Positions 1-9,293 are shown, counted from the stretch's first letter. The stretch is DNA of 64,000 nucleotides from Microbulbifer agarilyticus (GCF_019800665.1 NZ_JAHVKO010000005.1:248001-312000); one strand, 5' to 3'. Made by a program: numbers and translations. The notes: a model not told the origin generated them from the sequence alone.

Positions 1-1
1 A

Positions 2-1159
2 GTCCTGCAAGAACTCCCCGACGAAGTTCAAAGCCAGATTCTGTCCACCATGGATACCAAGGAAATGGTAACCATCATGGAGGGGCTGAATGCGGATGAC
101 GTCGCCGATATCCTGCAGCAGCTGCCGGAGCGGGTAATGGCAGAGGTACTCTCGGCGATGAGCGAGAGCGACCGCAAGCGCGTGGAAAGCGTCCTTGCCT
201 ACGATGAGGAAACGGCCGGCGGCCTGATGGACACCGAGATCGTGTCCGTGCGCCCCAACCTCACTCTGGATGTGGTTTTACGCTACCTGCGGCGGCACGA
301 CCAACTCCCCGAGTCCACCGACAACCTGTTTGTGGTGACCCGCAAAGACCGTTTTATCGGCCTGCTGCCACTGACCAAGTTGTTAACCACAGATCCGTCC
401 GTCACCGTGCGCGAAATTATGGTGACCGATGTGGACCCGATCCCCGCCGATATGCCGGACGATGAAGTGGCGCGGCTGTTTACCAAATACGACTGGGTAA
501 CCGCGCCGGTGGTGGATGAGCACAAGCGCCTGCTCGGGCGCATCACCATCGATGACGTGGTGGATGTGATCCGTGAAGATGCAGACCACTCACTAATGAG
601 CCTTGCCGGTCTCGACGAGGAAGAAGACACCTTCGCCACCGTCGCCCGCACCGCTCCCCGCCGCGCTATCTGGCTCGGGGTCAACCTGCTCACCGCACTG
701 CTGGCGTCCTGGGTTATCAACCTGTTCCAGGGCACCATCGACAAGGTAGTGGCCCTGGCGGTGTTGATGCCTATTGTCGCCAGTATGGGCGGTGTTGCCG
801 GCAGCCAGACGCTTACGGTAGTGATCCGCGGCATGGCCCTCGGCCAAATCGGCAAAAGTAACCTGGGCTGGCTATTGTCTAGGGAGCTGGCCAGCGGGGC
901 GCTAAATGCCATCCTGTGGTCCGCGGTCCTCGGTGCCATCACCGCGCTGTGGTTTGGGGATCACCGCATTGCCTGGATTATCATTGCGGCCATGGTCATC
1001 AACCTGATTACCGCGGCACTCGCCGGCGCCATCTTGCCGGTGACGCTCCGCGCCTTGCGCATCGACCCCGCACTGGCCGGCGGTGTGGCACTGACCACGG
1101 TGACCGATGTGGTAGGATTCATGTCCTTCCTCGGCCTCGCCACCTTGTATTTCGCCTGA
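2..1159 (+). CDS. mgtE: Magnesium transporter MgtE (5' truncated by window edge)
   Basis: Mg2+ channel/transporter of the inner membrane. The frame is open from base 2, so the N-terminus lies outside the window; the ATG at 50 is internal. What remains is the end of the N-terminal helical domain (LQELPDEVQ-type repeats), a CBS pair beginning about where DTEIVSVRPNLTL occurs and including EIMVTDVDPIPAD, and a C-terminal five-helix membrane domain with the conserved MPIVASMGGVAGSQ stretch that lines the pore in this family. MgtE proteins are usually about 450 residues, so roughly 70-80 residues are missing. The cytosolic N and CBS domains gate the channel by sensing Mg2+ in known members. darP follows 42 bases later on the same strand. 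Confidence 0.93.
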   Translation, partial: VLQELPDEVQSQILSTMDTKEMVTIMEGLNADDVADILQQLPERVMAEVLSAMSESDRKRVESVLAYDEETAGGLMDTEIVSVRPNLTLDVVLRYLRRHDQLPESTDNLFVVTRKDRFIGLLPLTKLLTTDPSVTVREIMVTDVDPIPADMPDDEVARLFTKYDWVTAPVVDEHKRLLGRITIDDVVDVIREDADHSLMSLAGLDEEEDTFATVARTAPRRAIWLGVNLLTALLASWVINLFQGTIDKVVALAVLMPIVASMGGVAGSQTLTVVIRGMALGQIGKSNLGWLLSRELASGALNAILWSAVLGAITALWFGDHRIAWIIIAAMVINLITAALAGAILPVTLRALRIDPALAGGVALTTVTDVVGFMSFLGLATLYFA

Positions 1160-1201
1160 TGCCGTTCCCGCCGTGGAGCGCCAAATTTCTTGAGATGTTT
1201 T

Positions 1202-1732
1202 ATGCACAATTCCGACGACTTTGACTCACACGACGAATTTGACGAGGACCTGCCGAAGAGCAAGACCCAGCTCAAACAGGAAATGCATGAACTTCAGGCA
1301 CTGGGCAAGCAGTTAACCGAGCTGAACGCGGCCAAGCTTGCGGAAGTACCGATGGATGCAGAGCTCACAGACGCCATCGACACCATGCATCGCATCAAGT
1401 CCCGCGAAGCCCGCCGCCGGCAACTGCAGTTTATTGGCAAGCTGATGCGCAATGCCGATGTAGACGCAATCCGGGCCGTGCTGGAAAAGCACAAAGAGCA
1501 GGATCATCAACACCTGCGCTTTGACCGCATGGCGGAAGACTGGCGCCAGCGATTGCTGGAGCAAGGTAAAGATGCCCAAAGCGCCTTCTTCGACGCCTAC
1601 CCCGGGGTCGACCACCAGCAATTACGCGCCCTGATTCGCGAATCGAACAAAGAAATCGCCAATAAAAAAGCGCCCACCAATCAGCGCAAACTGTTTCGCT
1701 ACCTGCGCGATTTCTTTATGCAGAACGACTAA
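1202..1732 (+). CDS. darP: Ribosome-associated protein DarP (YjgA family)
   Basis: DarP/YjgA is a small cytoplasmic factor that associates with pre-50S ribosomal particles and helps late large-subunit assembly. The 176-residue product starts acidic and disordered (HNSDDFDSHDEFDEDLPKSK), then has the family signature KSKTQLKQEMHELQALG and the later RRRQLQFIGKLMR segment, and ends in a basic KLFRYLRDFF region. Length fits the family. I chose ATG 1202; a TTG 12 bases upstream would add only four residues. Convergent with the lipase gene; the gap between them is 108 bases and carries an 11-bp tandem repeat. Confidence 0.9.
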   Translation: MHNSDDFDSHDEFDEDLPKSKTQLKQEMHELQALGKQLTELNAAKLAEVPMDAELTDAIDTMHRIKSREARRRQLQFIGKLMRNADVDAIRAVLEKHKEQDHQHLRFDRMAEDWRQRLLEQGKDAQSAFFDAYPGVDHQQLRALIRESNKEIANKKAPTNQRKLFRYLRDFFMQND

Positions 1733-1809
1733 CAGCCGGTCGCCCTCCAGCGCTTATCGATAGCGAGCACTTATCCACATTTCCGCACGCGGGCCCAGCG
1801 CCCGCATTC

Positions 1810-1858
1810 ACCAGCGCCTTACCAGCGCCTTACCAGAGCCTTACCAGGGCCTCACCAG
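1810..1858. repeat. 11-bp tandem repeat, about 4.5 copies
   Basis: Four consecutive 11-base units of the form ACCAGNGCCTT (1810-1820, 1821-1831, 1832-1842, 1843-1853) followed by a partial fifth. The array runs into the last codons and stop of the lipase gene on the minus strand (stop at 1841-1843). A change in copy number would alter the C-terminal residues because 11 is not a multiple of 3. Confidence 0.85.
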
Positions 1859-2458
1859 TACGCTCGACAATTCCTGGGCAACAATTTCAATCACCCGCGG
1901 GTTTTGTGGCACCCAGCGGTGCAAGCTGACCGGCACCTGATAGGTTTCCCCCAGCGGCAGGCGGGAGCTGGTATAAGGCACGATGGTGGTATCGTAGGGC
2001 GTCCAGATGGAGACCGGTGCGGTGCACTCCAGTAATCCCGAGTCGCTATTGAGGTCACCCAGGAAATCGCTGCCAATGCGCAACTGACGCCCGCCCTTGT
2101 AGGGCAGGAGGTGCGCCCAGGCACTGCCAAAATGTGGGCTGGAGAGGGAAATAAATTTGTGCACCCTGTCCGCGCCGCCCAAGCGCTGTAGGTAATAGCG
2201 CGCAACAATGCCTCCCATACTGAACCCCACCAGTGCACAGGTTTCCCCCTGACGGGTTACCTCTTCCACCAGATCGCGCAGCTGCAGGGCCATAGGCTCC
2301 ATACCGTGCCAACCACTGTTGGTTTTCAGTTTGACATTGTGCGCGGTGAATCCCGCCAAATTCAGGGCATGCTGCATCCTGAGCATCGAATTGCCCCGGT
2401 CAAAGATGCCCGGAATCAGTATCGCTACGCGACTTTTTCGCACTTCCACACCATCCAC
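1841..2458 (-). CDS. Small alpha/beta-hydrolase, lipase/esterase-like
   Basis: A 205-residue alpha/beta-hydrolase. The nucleophile elbow GFSMGG places the catalytic serine at residue 80; Asp156 (TPYDTT) and His180 (SLHRW) are in the right order for the acid and base of the triad, and IPGIFD near residue 15 resembles the oxyanion-hole strand. No signal peptide or lid domain is visible, so it is probably cytoplasmic. The start is a GTG at 2458. The closest family feel is the short triacylglycerol-lipase/PGAP1-like hydrolases; the substrate cannot be told. It lies downstream of the exporter gene on the same strand but is separated from it by a hairpin terminator. Confidence 0.8.
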   Translation of the reverse strand: MDGVEVRKSRVAILIPGIFDRGNSMLRMQHALNLAGFTAHNVKLKTNSGWHGMEPMALQLRDLVEEVTRQGETCALVGFSMGGIVARYYLQRLGGADRVHKFISLSSPHFGSAWAHLLPYKGGRQLRIGSDFLGDLNSDSGLLECTAPVSIWTPYDTTIVPYTSSRLPLGETYQVPVSLHRWVPQNPRVIEIVAQELSSVLVRPW

Positions 2459-2523
2459 AGGTCAGCCAATTTACCGCTGCGTATCCCATAAGGTTAGAAG
2501 GCTGATGCGGTGAGCGAAAACAA

Positions 2524-2557
2524 TTCGGGCCCGAGGATTCACATCCACGGGCCCGAA
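2524..2557 (-). terminator. Hairpin after the MMPL exporter gene
   Basis: Perfect 10-bp arms TTCGGGCCCG and CGGGCCCGAA with a 14-base loop lie 34 bases beyond the stop of the exporter gene. On the minus strand the stem is followed by TTGTTTTC, a modest U tract, so termination is likely but not certain. Confidence 0.55.
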
Positions 2558-2590
2558 ATTCAAGCGATCAAGGGTTACCGGCAAGCGCTG

Positions 2591-5236
2591 TCAGCCAGCA
2601 CAGGCCTCAGCCACCGGCAGCGGCTTTCCCGGCGAAGATTCCCCCGCAGGCTTTGGCAACGGCTTAAACAGCACCAACAGCAGCGGCAACAGGGTCAGAG
2701 AGCCCAGCAGCGCCGCCGACATCGCCAGCGCGGTCAGCAGGCCAAAGTAAATGGATGGCACAAACTTCGACAGGGCCAAAATCGAGAAACCGGCAATGAT
2801 GGTAATGGCGGTATAGAACATCGCCCGGCCAATGGTGGCGTGGCTGCGATGCATGGTCGCCACGTAATCACCGTCTTTGGCAAACTCCTCGCGGAAGCGG
2901 TACAGGTAGTGGATCGCATGGTCCACGCCAATACCCACGGTAATGGCCGCAATAGTAATGGTCATCATATCCAGCGGGATATTTGCCAGCCCCATGCCAC
3001 CGAGCACCACACAGGCGGCGAGCATATTGGGTACCAGTGCAATCACCGCCAGAGAAAGAGAGCGGAACAACACCAGGAACATCAGCAGAATGCCGGCAAA
3101 CACCGCACCCAGGGTGAGGATCTGCGATTTAAACAGGCTCTGCAGCATGTTGTTGTAGAGCACCAGCATGCCGGTCTGACGCACATTCTCCGAGGCCAAC
3201 CCCATTTCGTCTTCGGCAAAGGTGTAAATGCGCTGAATCAGCTCATCCCGACGCAAATTCGGGTCCGTCTCCATTACCCGCATGGTAATCCGGGCCTGCT
3301 GTTCCCGCGGCGACCAGTAGGGATTGACCAGAACCTGATTGATCTCTTCCGGCAGCGTCTGGCGGGCTACCGCCAGCTCAAAATCATTCAGGCCACCGTC
3401 GTTCAGATCCTGCGCCACCTTGTACAGGGTCGCGAGCGACTGTACCTTGCCAATTTCCGGCTGTGCTTCGAGGAAGTCATGCAGCTGCTCGATCTGGTTT
3501 AAACCGGCAACGGTAAACCAGTAGGCGTCCGGCGCCGCAGCCTCGCCCTCACTGGCAAACGGGTCGTCCGCAGCGAATGGATCCTCGCTGGCAAATGGGT
3601 CTTCTGCGGCAAACGGATCACTGCCTTCCTCACCACCGACTGATGCATCCCCAGCCAACTCTTCTCCACCGAAGTCGCTGCCAAAGGGATCTTCCTCACC
3701 CTCAAATGCGGGTGCGGAATCCTCGGGTTTATTCAACACGATATCCAGATTGATGGTGCCGCCGAGACGCTGGTCGATCACCAGCATGCCCTGATGGATT
3801 TCCGTCGAGTCATCAAAGTAATCGATAAAGCGGTTTTCCACTTTCAGGCGGGAAATACCCACGGCGCTGATAATCGCCGCCAGCACGGCAACCCCCAGCA
3901 CTACCGCCTTGTGGTGCTCCGCGAAGCGGGAAAACACCTGAGTAAACGCGTGTGAGTTGTCTTTGCCCAAAGCACCGTCCTGCTTTTTCAGCAGCATCAG
4001 GCTAGCGGGGATGATCAGGAAGGACAGCACCAGTGCCAGGGTCACACCAATGGTCATCATCCAGCCAAAATCGATTACCGGACGAATACCACTCACCACC
4101 AGCGAGATGAATGCAACCATGGTGGTCAGGCCCGTATATAGACACGGCTTGGCCATAAACGCGACCGTTGCGGAGGCCAGCTGGAAGCGATCCCACTCCG
4201 GGTGCTCGGCAAAATATTCCCGATAGCGCACCGCGAGGTGGATGGTAATTGCCAGCGTGATGATCAACAGCAGGGCGACAAAATTGGCGGAAATCACGGT
4301 CATCCGCCAATCCAGCCAGGACAGCAGGCCCAGCATCACCACGGCGGTGGTGACACAGGTAATCAGCGGCAGGATTACCCAGCGCGGCTGGCGGAAAATA
4401 AGCAGCAGGGTCACCACGATAAAAATCAGAATACCCGCGCCGAACACCATCAGGTCGCTCTGGATAAACGCGATCATGTCCGAGGTGATCATGGTGAGGC
4501 CGCCGAGGAACAGCTCCGCCTGGTCATCGTAGTGTGTGAGGATGTCGCGCACTTCCTGCACCCGTTCGCGCGCTTGCGCTTCCTGTGCGGTGCGGTGTTT
4601 CAGGTACTCCGCGGCAACCACTTCCAGGCGTTCTGCCTGTTCCGGGTTCAGGCCTTCGGCGTTGCGCAGTCGGCGCAGCGCATCGCGCTCGCGCACCAGG
4701 TCCAACCCCTCCTTGTCCAGCTCCAGATTGAGCATCATGGCGGTGGTCTCGCCATCGGGGCTCAAAATCAGCTCTTTATAAATGGGGCTTTCGAGAAACT
4801 CGGTGCGCACCATATCGCGCTCGACGCCCGGGCTAGACAGGGTGCGGATGCCATCGGCAACTTCGGAAATGGGCAGCTTGGGGCTATACAGCAGAGGCAC
4901 GTTCAGAATGGACTGTACCGTGGTAACGCCCTGCACCATGGTCAATTCGTCCTGCAAGCGCCGCATGGTTGCGAGGGACTCATCGCTAAACAGGTCCCCG
5001 CCCTTGTAGCGATAGGTAACTACCAGAAAGTCGCCGGAGTTATAGCGCTCGGAAATCTCGCGGAAGAAATCCAGCGAGTCATCGGTCTCCAGAGTCAGGG
5101 AGTCCGCAGAGGCATCCAGTTTGAAGCGCGGCAAGCCCGCAGCAGCGGCAATGGTGAGCAGTGCCACCAACGCGAGTACGGTTTTCGGATGCCCGAGAAC
5201 CAATTTTTCATACCAGGTCTTTAAGCCCAACAGCAT
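2591..5236 (-). CDS. MMPL/RND-superfamily transporter (efflux or lipid exporter)
   Basis: An 881-residue inner-membrane protein with the duplicated RND/MMPL plan: one helix at the N-terminus (VLALVALLTIAAAAGLP), a large periplasmic loop, five or six helices, then a second TM-loop-TM half starting near VVLGVAVLAAIISAVG. The GVDHAIHYLYRFREE segment near the end is the typical MMPL helix-4 signature with an acidic residue. The second periplasmic loop carries an unusual acidic insert (about residues 505-570) with several DPFA[AS][ED] repeats. Related single-gene RND proteins export sterols, hopanoids or carotenoids, and no membrane-fusion partner is adjacent, so the cargo is open. ATG at 5236. 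Confidence 0.85.
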   Translation of the reverse strand: MLLGLKTWYEKLVLGHPKTVLALVALLTIAAAAGLPRFKLDASADSLTLETDDSLDFFREISERYNSGDFLVVTYRYKGGDLFSDESLATMRRLQDELTMVQGVTTVQSILNVPLLYSPKLPISEVADGIRTLSSPGVERDMVRTEFLESPIYKELILSPDGETTAMMLNLELDKEGLDLVRERDALRRLRNAEGLNPEQAERLEVVAAEYLKHRTAQEAQARERVQEVRDILTHYDDQAELFLGGLTMITSDMIAFIQSDLMVFGAGILIFIVVTLLLIFRQPRWVILPLITCVTTAVVMLGLLSWLDWRMTVISANFVALLLIITLAITIHLAVRYREYFAEHPEWDRFQLASATVAFMAKPCLYTGLTTMVAFISLVVSGIRPVIDFGWMMTIGVTLALVLSFLIIPASLMLLKKQDGALGKDNSHAFTQVFSRFAEHHKAVVLGVAVLAAIISAVGISRLKVENRFIDYFDDSTEIHQGMLVIDQRLGGTINLDIVLNKPEDSAPAFEGEEDPFGSDFGGEELAGDASVGGEEGSDPFAAEDPFASEDPFAADDPFASEGEAAAPDAYWFTVAGLNQIEQLHDFLEAQPEIGKVQSLATLYKVAQDLNDGGLNDFELAVARQTLPEEINQVLVNPYWSPREQQARITMRVMETDPNLRRDELIQRIYTFAEDEMGLASENVRQTGMLVLYNNMLQSLFKSQILTLGAVFAGILLMFLVLFRSLSLAVIALVPNMLAACVVLGGMGLANIPLDMMTITIAAITVGIGVDHAIHYLYRFREEFAKDGDYVATMHRSHATIGRAMFYTAITIIAGFSILALSKFVPSIYFGLLTALAMSAALLGSLTLLPLLLVLFKPLPKPAGESSPGKPLPVAEACAG

Positions 5237-5301
5237 AATTCATTCGCTTTTTTAATCGACGGCGAGGGCCATAGATGCTGGCGCACTCGCGATATTCAAG
5301 G

Positions 5302-5574
5302 TCACTTATCCACGTGGCCCAAGTCGCGTTCAGGAAAAAGTACATCGCGTACTTTCTGTTTCAATTCTTTTGCCCCGGGAAAGCCCCCGTCCCGTTTGCG
5401 CTCCCAGATCAGCTGGTCACCGACGTGAATCTCGAATACGCCGCCGCTCCCGGGCCGCAGCGCCACCTGATCCAGGTCCTCGGAAAAGGTGTACAGGAGC
5501 TCCTGGGCCATCCAGGTAGCCCGCAGCATCCAGTTGCACTGCACGCAAAAGTGAATAGTGACCGTCTTTTGCAT
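5302..5574 (-). CDS. Rdx/SelW-SelT-SelH family thioredoxin-like protein
   Basis: A 90-residue protein with a redox motif C10-V-Q-C13 followed by NW at the end of the first strand, then GSGGVFEIHV and RKRDGGFPG, the pattern of the SelW-like Rdx family. The selenocysteine of eukaryotic relatives is cysteine here. ATG 5574 was preferred over a longer frame starting at 5589 because the family begins directly with the beta strand. It ends 27 bases after the stop of nothing else on this strand but starts 26 bases after ubiX ends, so it may be the last gene of an mpl-ubiX-rdx operon. The cellular role of bacterial members is not known. Confidence 0.8.
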   Translation of the reverse strand: MQKTVTIHFCVQCNWMLRATWMAQELLYTFSEDLDQVALRPGSGGVFEIHVGDQLIWERKRDGGFPGAKELKQKVRDVLFPERDLGHVDK

Positions 5575-5599
5575 AGTTCTACTACTCACTGGCTACCAC

Positions 5600-6220
5600 T
5601 CACTGGCCGCCCCATGAGGGCAACAGGTCCTGCTCGATGTGCAGCTGGCTCAGAATCCGGGCCACCACAAAATCCACCAGCTCTTCCACCGACTGGGGTT
5701 TCTGATAAAAACCCGGGCTCGCGGGCAGAATCACTGCGCCCATGCGCGTCAGCTTGAGCATATTCTCCAGATGCACCTCCGAATACGGTGCCTCTCGGGG
5801 CACAATAATCAGTTGCCGGCGCTCCTTGAGCGCCACATCCGCGGCCCGCTCAATCAAATTGTTCGAGGCCCCACAGGCAATGGCCGACAGGGTGCCGCCG
5901 CTGGCCGGACAAATAACCAGGCTGGAAGCAGCCCCGGTGCCCGATGCCACCGGCGAAAACCAGTCGCGTTTGCTGAACAGGGTCAGCTGTTCTGGCTCCG
6001 CATTGTACAGATCGTTCAAAAAACATTCTGTGCGCTCTTCCTCTTCTGGGAGAGAAATATCGGTCTCGGTATTGATTACGATGCGCGCGGCATCAGAGAT
6101 CAGTAACCACACACGTACCCTTGCGGCCAGCAGGCACTGCAGCAGGCGCAGGCCATACTGGGCGCCGGACGCACCGGTAATTGCGAGAGTGACGGTTTTG
6201 GGAAATGTGGGCTCAGCCAA
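5600..6220 (-). CDS. ubiX: Flavin prenyltransferase UbiX
   Basis: UbiX transfers a dimethylallyl group to FMN to make prenylated FMN, the cofactor of the decarboxylase UbiD in ubiquinone synthesis. The 206-residue product shows the N-terminal flavoprotein motif AITGASGAQYGLRLLQ, VASGTGAASSLVICPASGGTLSAIA in the middle and PREAPYSEVHLENMLKL near the C-terminus, all typical. Length matches the family. The start is 29 bases after the stop of mpl on the same strand; mpl-ubiX pairs are also seen in Pseudomonas. Confidence 0.95.
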   Translation of the reverse strand: MAEPTFPKTVTLAITGASGAQYGLRLLQCLLAARVRVWLLISDAARIVINTETDISLPEEEERTECFLNDLYNAEPEQLTLFSKRDWFSPVASGTGAASSLVICPASGGTLSAIACGASNNLIERAADVALKERRQLIIVPREAPYSEVHLENMLKLTRMGAVILPASPGFYQKPQSVEELVDFVVARILSQLHIEQDLLPSWGGQ

Positions 6221-6249
6221 TGGGGTATCCGTTACGCCCCGTGACGAGG

Positions 6250-7647
6250 CTATCCGCTGCTAGTCTGCGACCCGTACTTGTGCTCAAGCGCACGCAACAG
6301 CCGCTGGTGTACACCGCCAAAGCCACCGTTGCTCATCACAATCACGTGACTGCCGGGGCTGGTCAGTTCGAGAACGGATTCTACCGCAGCCTCGATGCTG
6401 TGGAGAACCTTCGCCGGCACGGTGGAGTGATGGACCACCTCATCCAGGGACCAGTTCATCCCCTCCGGCTGGTACCAGAGCACCAGATCCGCCCCGGCAC
6501 AGGCGCGGGCCAACTGGTCGCGATGGTGCCCCTGGCGCATGGTATTCGAGCGCGGTTCGATCAGCGCGATCACGCGCTCCTCGCCGACTTTGGCCCGCAA
6601 GCCGTTGAGGGTGGTTTCGATGGCCGTAGGGTGATGGGCAAAATCGTCGTACACCCGGATCCCCTGGATATCCCCCAGGCATTCCATACGGCGTTTGACC
6701 CCGGCAAACTTTGCCAGCGCCTCGGCAGCTACCGCGGGCTCCACCCCTACATGACGCGCTGCGGCCATAACCGCAAGACCGTTTTTAACGCTGTGCATGC
6801 CGGTTTGGTCCCAGCGCACGCTTCCAACGGCTTTACCCTCCAGCAGCACATCAAAAGTACTGCCATCGGCGGCAATATTGATGGCACACCAGTCTCCCAG
6901 ACGGACGCCGTCTGCCTGCTCCACATCAAAGCGCTGCACCTGGCTCCAGCACCCCTGATCCAGCACCTGGGTTACGGTGTCTTCCTGGGCAGCCACGATC
7001 AGACCACTGGCGGGCACTGTGCGCACCAGATGGTGAAACTGCTTCTGGATCGCCGCCAGGTCATCAAAGATGTCTGCGTGGTCAAACTCGAGGTTGTTGA
7101 TAATCAGGGTGCGCGGGCGATAGTGGACAAACTTGGAGCGCTTGTCGAAGAAGGCCGTATCGTATTCGTCGGCCTCCACCACAAAGAACGGCGTGCCGCC
7201 GAGTCGAGCGGACACATCAAAGTTGCTGGGAACGCCGCCGATCAGGAACCCGGGATCCATACCCGCATATTCCAGCACCCAGGCAAGCATGCTCGCGGTG
7301 GTGGTCTTGCCATGGGTTCCGGAAACCGCCAGCACCCAACGCCCGCCCAGGAAGTGATCGCACAGCCACTGGGCACCGGAGGTGTAGGGCAGCCCTTGTT
7401 CCAACACCGCTTCCACCGCCGGGTTACCCCGCGACAGGGCGTTGCCAATAATCACCAGGTCTGGAGCCGGCTCCAGCTGGGCCGGATCGTACCCCTCGGT
7501 CAGGGTAATACCCGCACGCTCCAGCTGGGTACTCATGGGGGGGTACACGTTGGCGTCGGACCCGGTGACCTTGTGACCCTCGGCGACGGCCAGCTGGGCC
7601 AGGCTGCCCATAAAAGTTCCACAGATGCCTAAGATATGAATATGCAT
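6250..7647 (-). CDS. mpl: UDP-MurNAc:L-Ala-gamma-D-Glu-mDap ligase Mpl
   Basis: Cytoplasmic Mur-ligase that re-attaches the recycled tripeptide L-Ala-gamma-D-Glu-meso-Dap to UDP-MurNAc, sparing de novo peptide synthesis. The 465-residue protein begins with the Rossmann-like GICGTFMGSLA, has the P-loop GTHGKTTT at residues 110-117, VVEADEYDTAFFDKRSKF and HHPTAIETTLNGLR further on, which separate Mpl from MurC. First gene of a likely mpl-ubiX-rdx operon. A 341-base gap precedes it, shared with the divergent phosphofructokinase gene. Confidence 0.95.
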   Translation of the reverse strand: MHIHILGICGTFMGSLAQLAVAEGHKVTGSDANVYPPMSTQLERAGITLTEGYDPAQLEPAPDLVIIGNALSRGNPAVEAVLEQGLPYTSGAQWLCDHFLGGRWVLAVSGTHGKTTTASMLAWVLEYAGMDPGFLIGGVPSNFDVSARLGGTPFFVVEADEYDTAFFDKRSKFVHYRPRTLIINNLEFDHADIFDDLAAIQKQFHHLVRTVPASGLIVAAQEDTVTQVLDQGCWSQVQRFDVEQADGVRLGDWCAINIAADGSTFDVLLEGKAVGSVRWDQTGMHSVKNGLAVMAAARHVGVEPAVAAEALAKFAGVKRRMECLGDIQGIRVYDDFAHHPTAIETTLNGLRAKVGEERVIALIEPRSNTMRQGHHRDQLARACAGADLVLWYQPEGMNWSLDEVVHHSTVPAKVLHSIEAAVESVLELTSPGSHVIVMSNGGFGGVHQRLLRALEHKYGSQTSSG

Positions 7648-7988
7648 GCCAGTAGAAATGCTCTCTCAAAATACGGATTGCCGTGAGACTCAAGGTTCAC
7701 GCAATCATTTTCGCCATGCAGGCATGGTAGTGACCGGCAGCCATTGTCGGCGCGGTTTTTGCTTGCTTGATGTTCAGCGGCATTGCGCGCTGCGACACAG
7801 CCGTATTCGGCAATCGGCCAAGCTTATCACGGCCTTTTCCCGCAGTATGTGCCGAATGCCCGCAATACCATGCAATTACTATATGAATACATTAGACTTC
7901 GCGCCGCGCGAGGCTGCCAATAGAAGTCGCCCGCCGACAACACGCCAAGACGTGTACTTTGACGAGAAACTGCAGCCATAGGATAGTC
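7648..7988. other. Divergent intergenic region mpl / phosphofructokinase
   Basis: 341 bases without a convincing gene; it must hold the two divergent promoters. I see an AT-rich patch with TATATGAAT near 7880-7889 that could be a -10 region for the rightward gene but no good -35, and a short palindrome CCATGC-AG-GCATGG at 7714-7727. Nothing here is firm. Confidence 0.4.
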
Positions 7989-9257
7989 ATGTCCAAGAAG
8001 AACGCTTTTTACGCGCAATCTGGCGGCGTAACCGCCGTTATTAACGCCTCCGCCTGTGGGGTTATCGAAACCGCCCGCCAGCACAGCGACAAGATCGGCA
8101 AGGTCTACGCCGGCCTGAACGGCATCGTCGGTGCTCTGAAAGAAGAGCTAATCGACGTCAGCCAGGAGTCCACCGAGACCATCGCCGCCCTGCGCCACAC
8201 TCCCTCCGGCGCCTTTGGCTCCTGCCGCTACAAGCTGAAAAGCCTCGAGCAAAATCGTGCCGAGTACGAACGCCTGATCGAAGTGTTCAAAGCCCACGAT
8301 ATCGGCTATTTCTTCTATAACGGCGGTGGCGATTCCGCCGATACCTGCCTCAAGATTTCCCAGCTGTCGGAGAAAATGGGGTATCCCATCCAGGCAATCC
8401 ACATCCCGAAAACCGTGGACAACGATCTGCCGTTTACCGACAACTGCCCCGGTTTTGGCTCGGTGGCCAAGTATGTGGCCGTGTCCACAAAAGAAGCCGC
8501 GCTGGACGTCGCCTCCATGTGCGCCACTTCCACCAAGGTATTTATCCTCGAAGTGATGGGTCGCCACGCGGGCTGGATTGCCGCCGCCGGCGCCCTGGCC
8601 CAGGAACAGGAAGGCGATGCACCGCACATCATCCTGTTGCCGGAAGTGGCCTTCGACAAAGAAAAGTTTCTCGCCAAGGTACAGCAGACCGTTGCCGACA
8701 ACGGTTACTGCGTGATCGTCGCTTCCGAGGGTGCCCAGTACGCAGATGGCACCTTCCTCGCGGATGCGGGTAGCGTTGATGCCTTCGGTCACAAGCAGCT
8801 GGGTGGCGTCGCGCCGACTTTGGCCAAAATGGTCAAAGACGAGCTGGGCCTGAAGTACCATTGGGCACTGGCAGACTACCTGCAGCGCGCCGCACGACAC
8901 ATTGCCTCGGCCACCGACGTCGAGCAGGCCTACGCCGTGGGTAAGGCTGCGGTGGAAGCTGCTGTTGCCGGCAAGAATGCCATCATGCCGACCATTGAGC
9001 GCAACGGCAGCTCGGCGGCCGACTACAGCTGGAGTATTGGCGAAGCACCGCTGTCGGAAGTGGCGAATGTCGAAAAATTCATGCCCAAGGAATTCATCGC
9101 CGAAGATGGCTTCGGCATTACTCAGGCAGGCCGGGATTATCTGGAGCCGCTGATTCAGGGTGAGGACTACCCGCCCTACAAAAATGGCATCCCCCAGTAC
9201 GCGCGCCTGAACAAAGTACTGGTAGATAAAAAACTGCCAGACGGCTTCGACGTCTAA
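7989..9257 (+). CDS. pfp: Pyrophosphate-type 6-phosphofructokinase
   Basis: Interconverts fructose 6-phosphate and fructose 1,6-bisphosphate. The 422-residue product has the PFK core: QSGGVTAVINASACG at the N-terminus, GGGDSADT at 112-119, PKTVDND at 140-146 and MGRHAGWIAA. Asp115 in GGGDS (glycine in ATP enzymes) and Lys141 in PKTVDND (glycine in ATP enzymes) are the two positions known to mark PPi-dependent PFKs, so PPi rather than ATP is the expected phosphoryl donor and the reaction would be reversible. ATG 7989 was chosen; an upstream in-frame ATG at 7959 has no support. A strong terminator follows. Confidence 0.92.
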   Translation: MSKKNAFYAQSGGVTAVINASACGVIETARQHSDKIGKVYAGLNGIVGALKEELIDVSQESTETIAALRHTPSGAFGSCRYKLKSLEQNRAEYERLIEVFKAHDIGYFFYNGGGDSADTCLKISQLSEKMGYPIQAIHIPKTVDNDLPFTDNCPGFGSVAKYVAVSTKEAALDVASMCATSTKVFILEVMGRHAGWIAAAGALAQEQEGDAPHIILLPEVAFDKEKFLAKVQQTVADNGYCVIVASEGAQYADGTFLADAGSVDAFGHKQLGGVAPTLAKMVKDELGLKYHWALADYLQRAARHIASATDVEQAYAVGKAAVEAAVAGKNAIMPTIERNGSSAADYSWSIGEAPLSEVANVEKFMPKEFIAEDGFGITQAGRDYLEPLIQGEDYPPYKNGIPQYARLNKVLVDKKLPDGFDV

Positions 9258-9293
9258 TAGTCGGTTACTAACGAGTAAGCATCAACGAAGCAC

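Noticed and set aside
4202..5224. Plus-strand frame of 340 codons across the RND gene, and another at 2510-3502
   Set aside because: Both are antisense to the transporter and show no domain, only His/Gln/Arg-rich shadow sequence.
6205..7632. Long plus-strand frame of 475 codons across mpl
   Set aside because: It is antisense to a well-recognised Mpl protein; its His/Gln/Gly-rich composition is typical of a shadow frame.
7646..7981. 111-codon frame between mpl and pfp
   Set aside because: No ribosome-binding site, no recognisable domain, Cys/Arg-rich composition; it fills a divergent promoter region.
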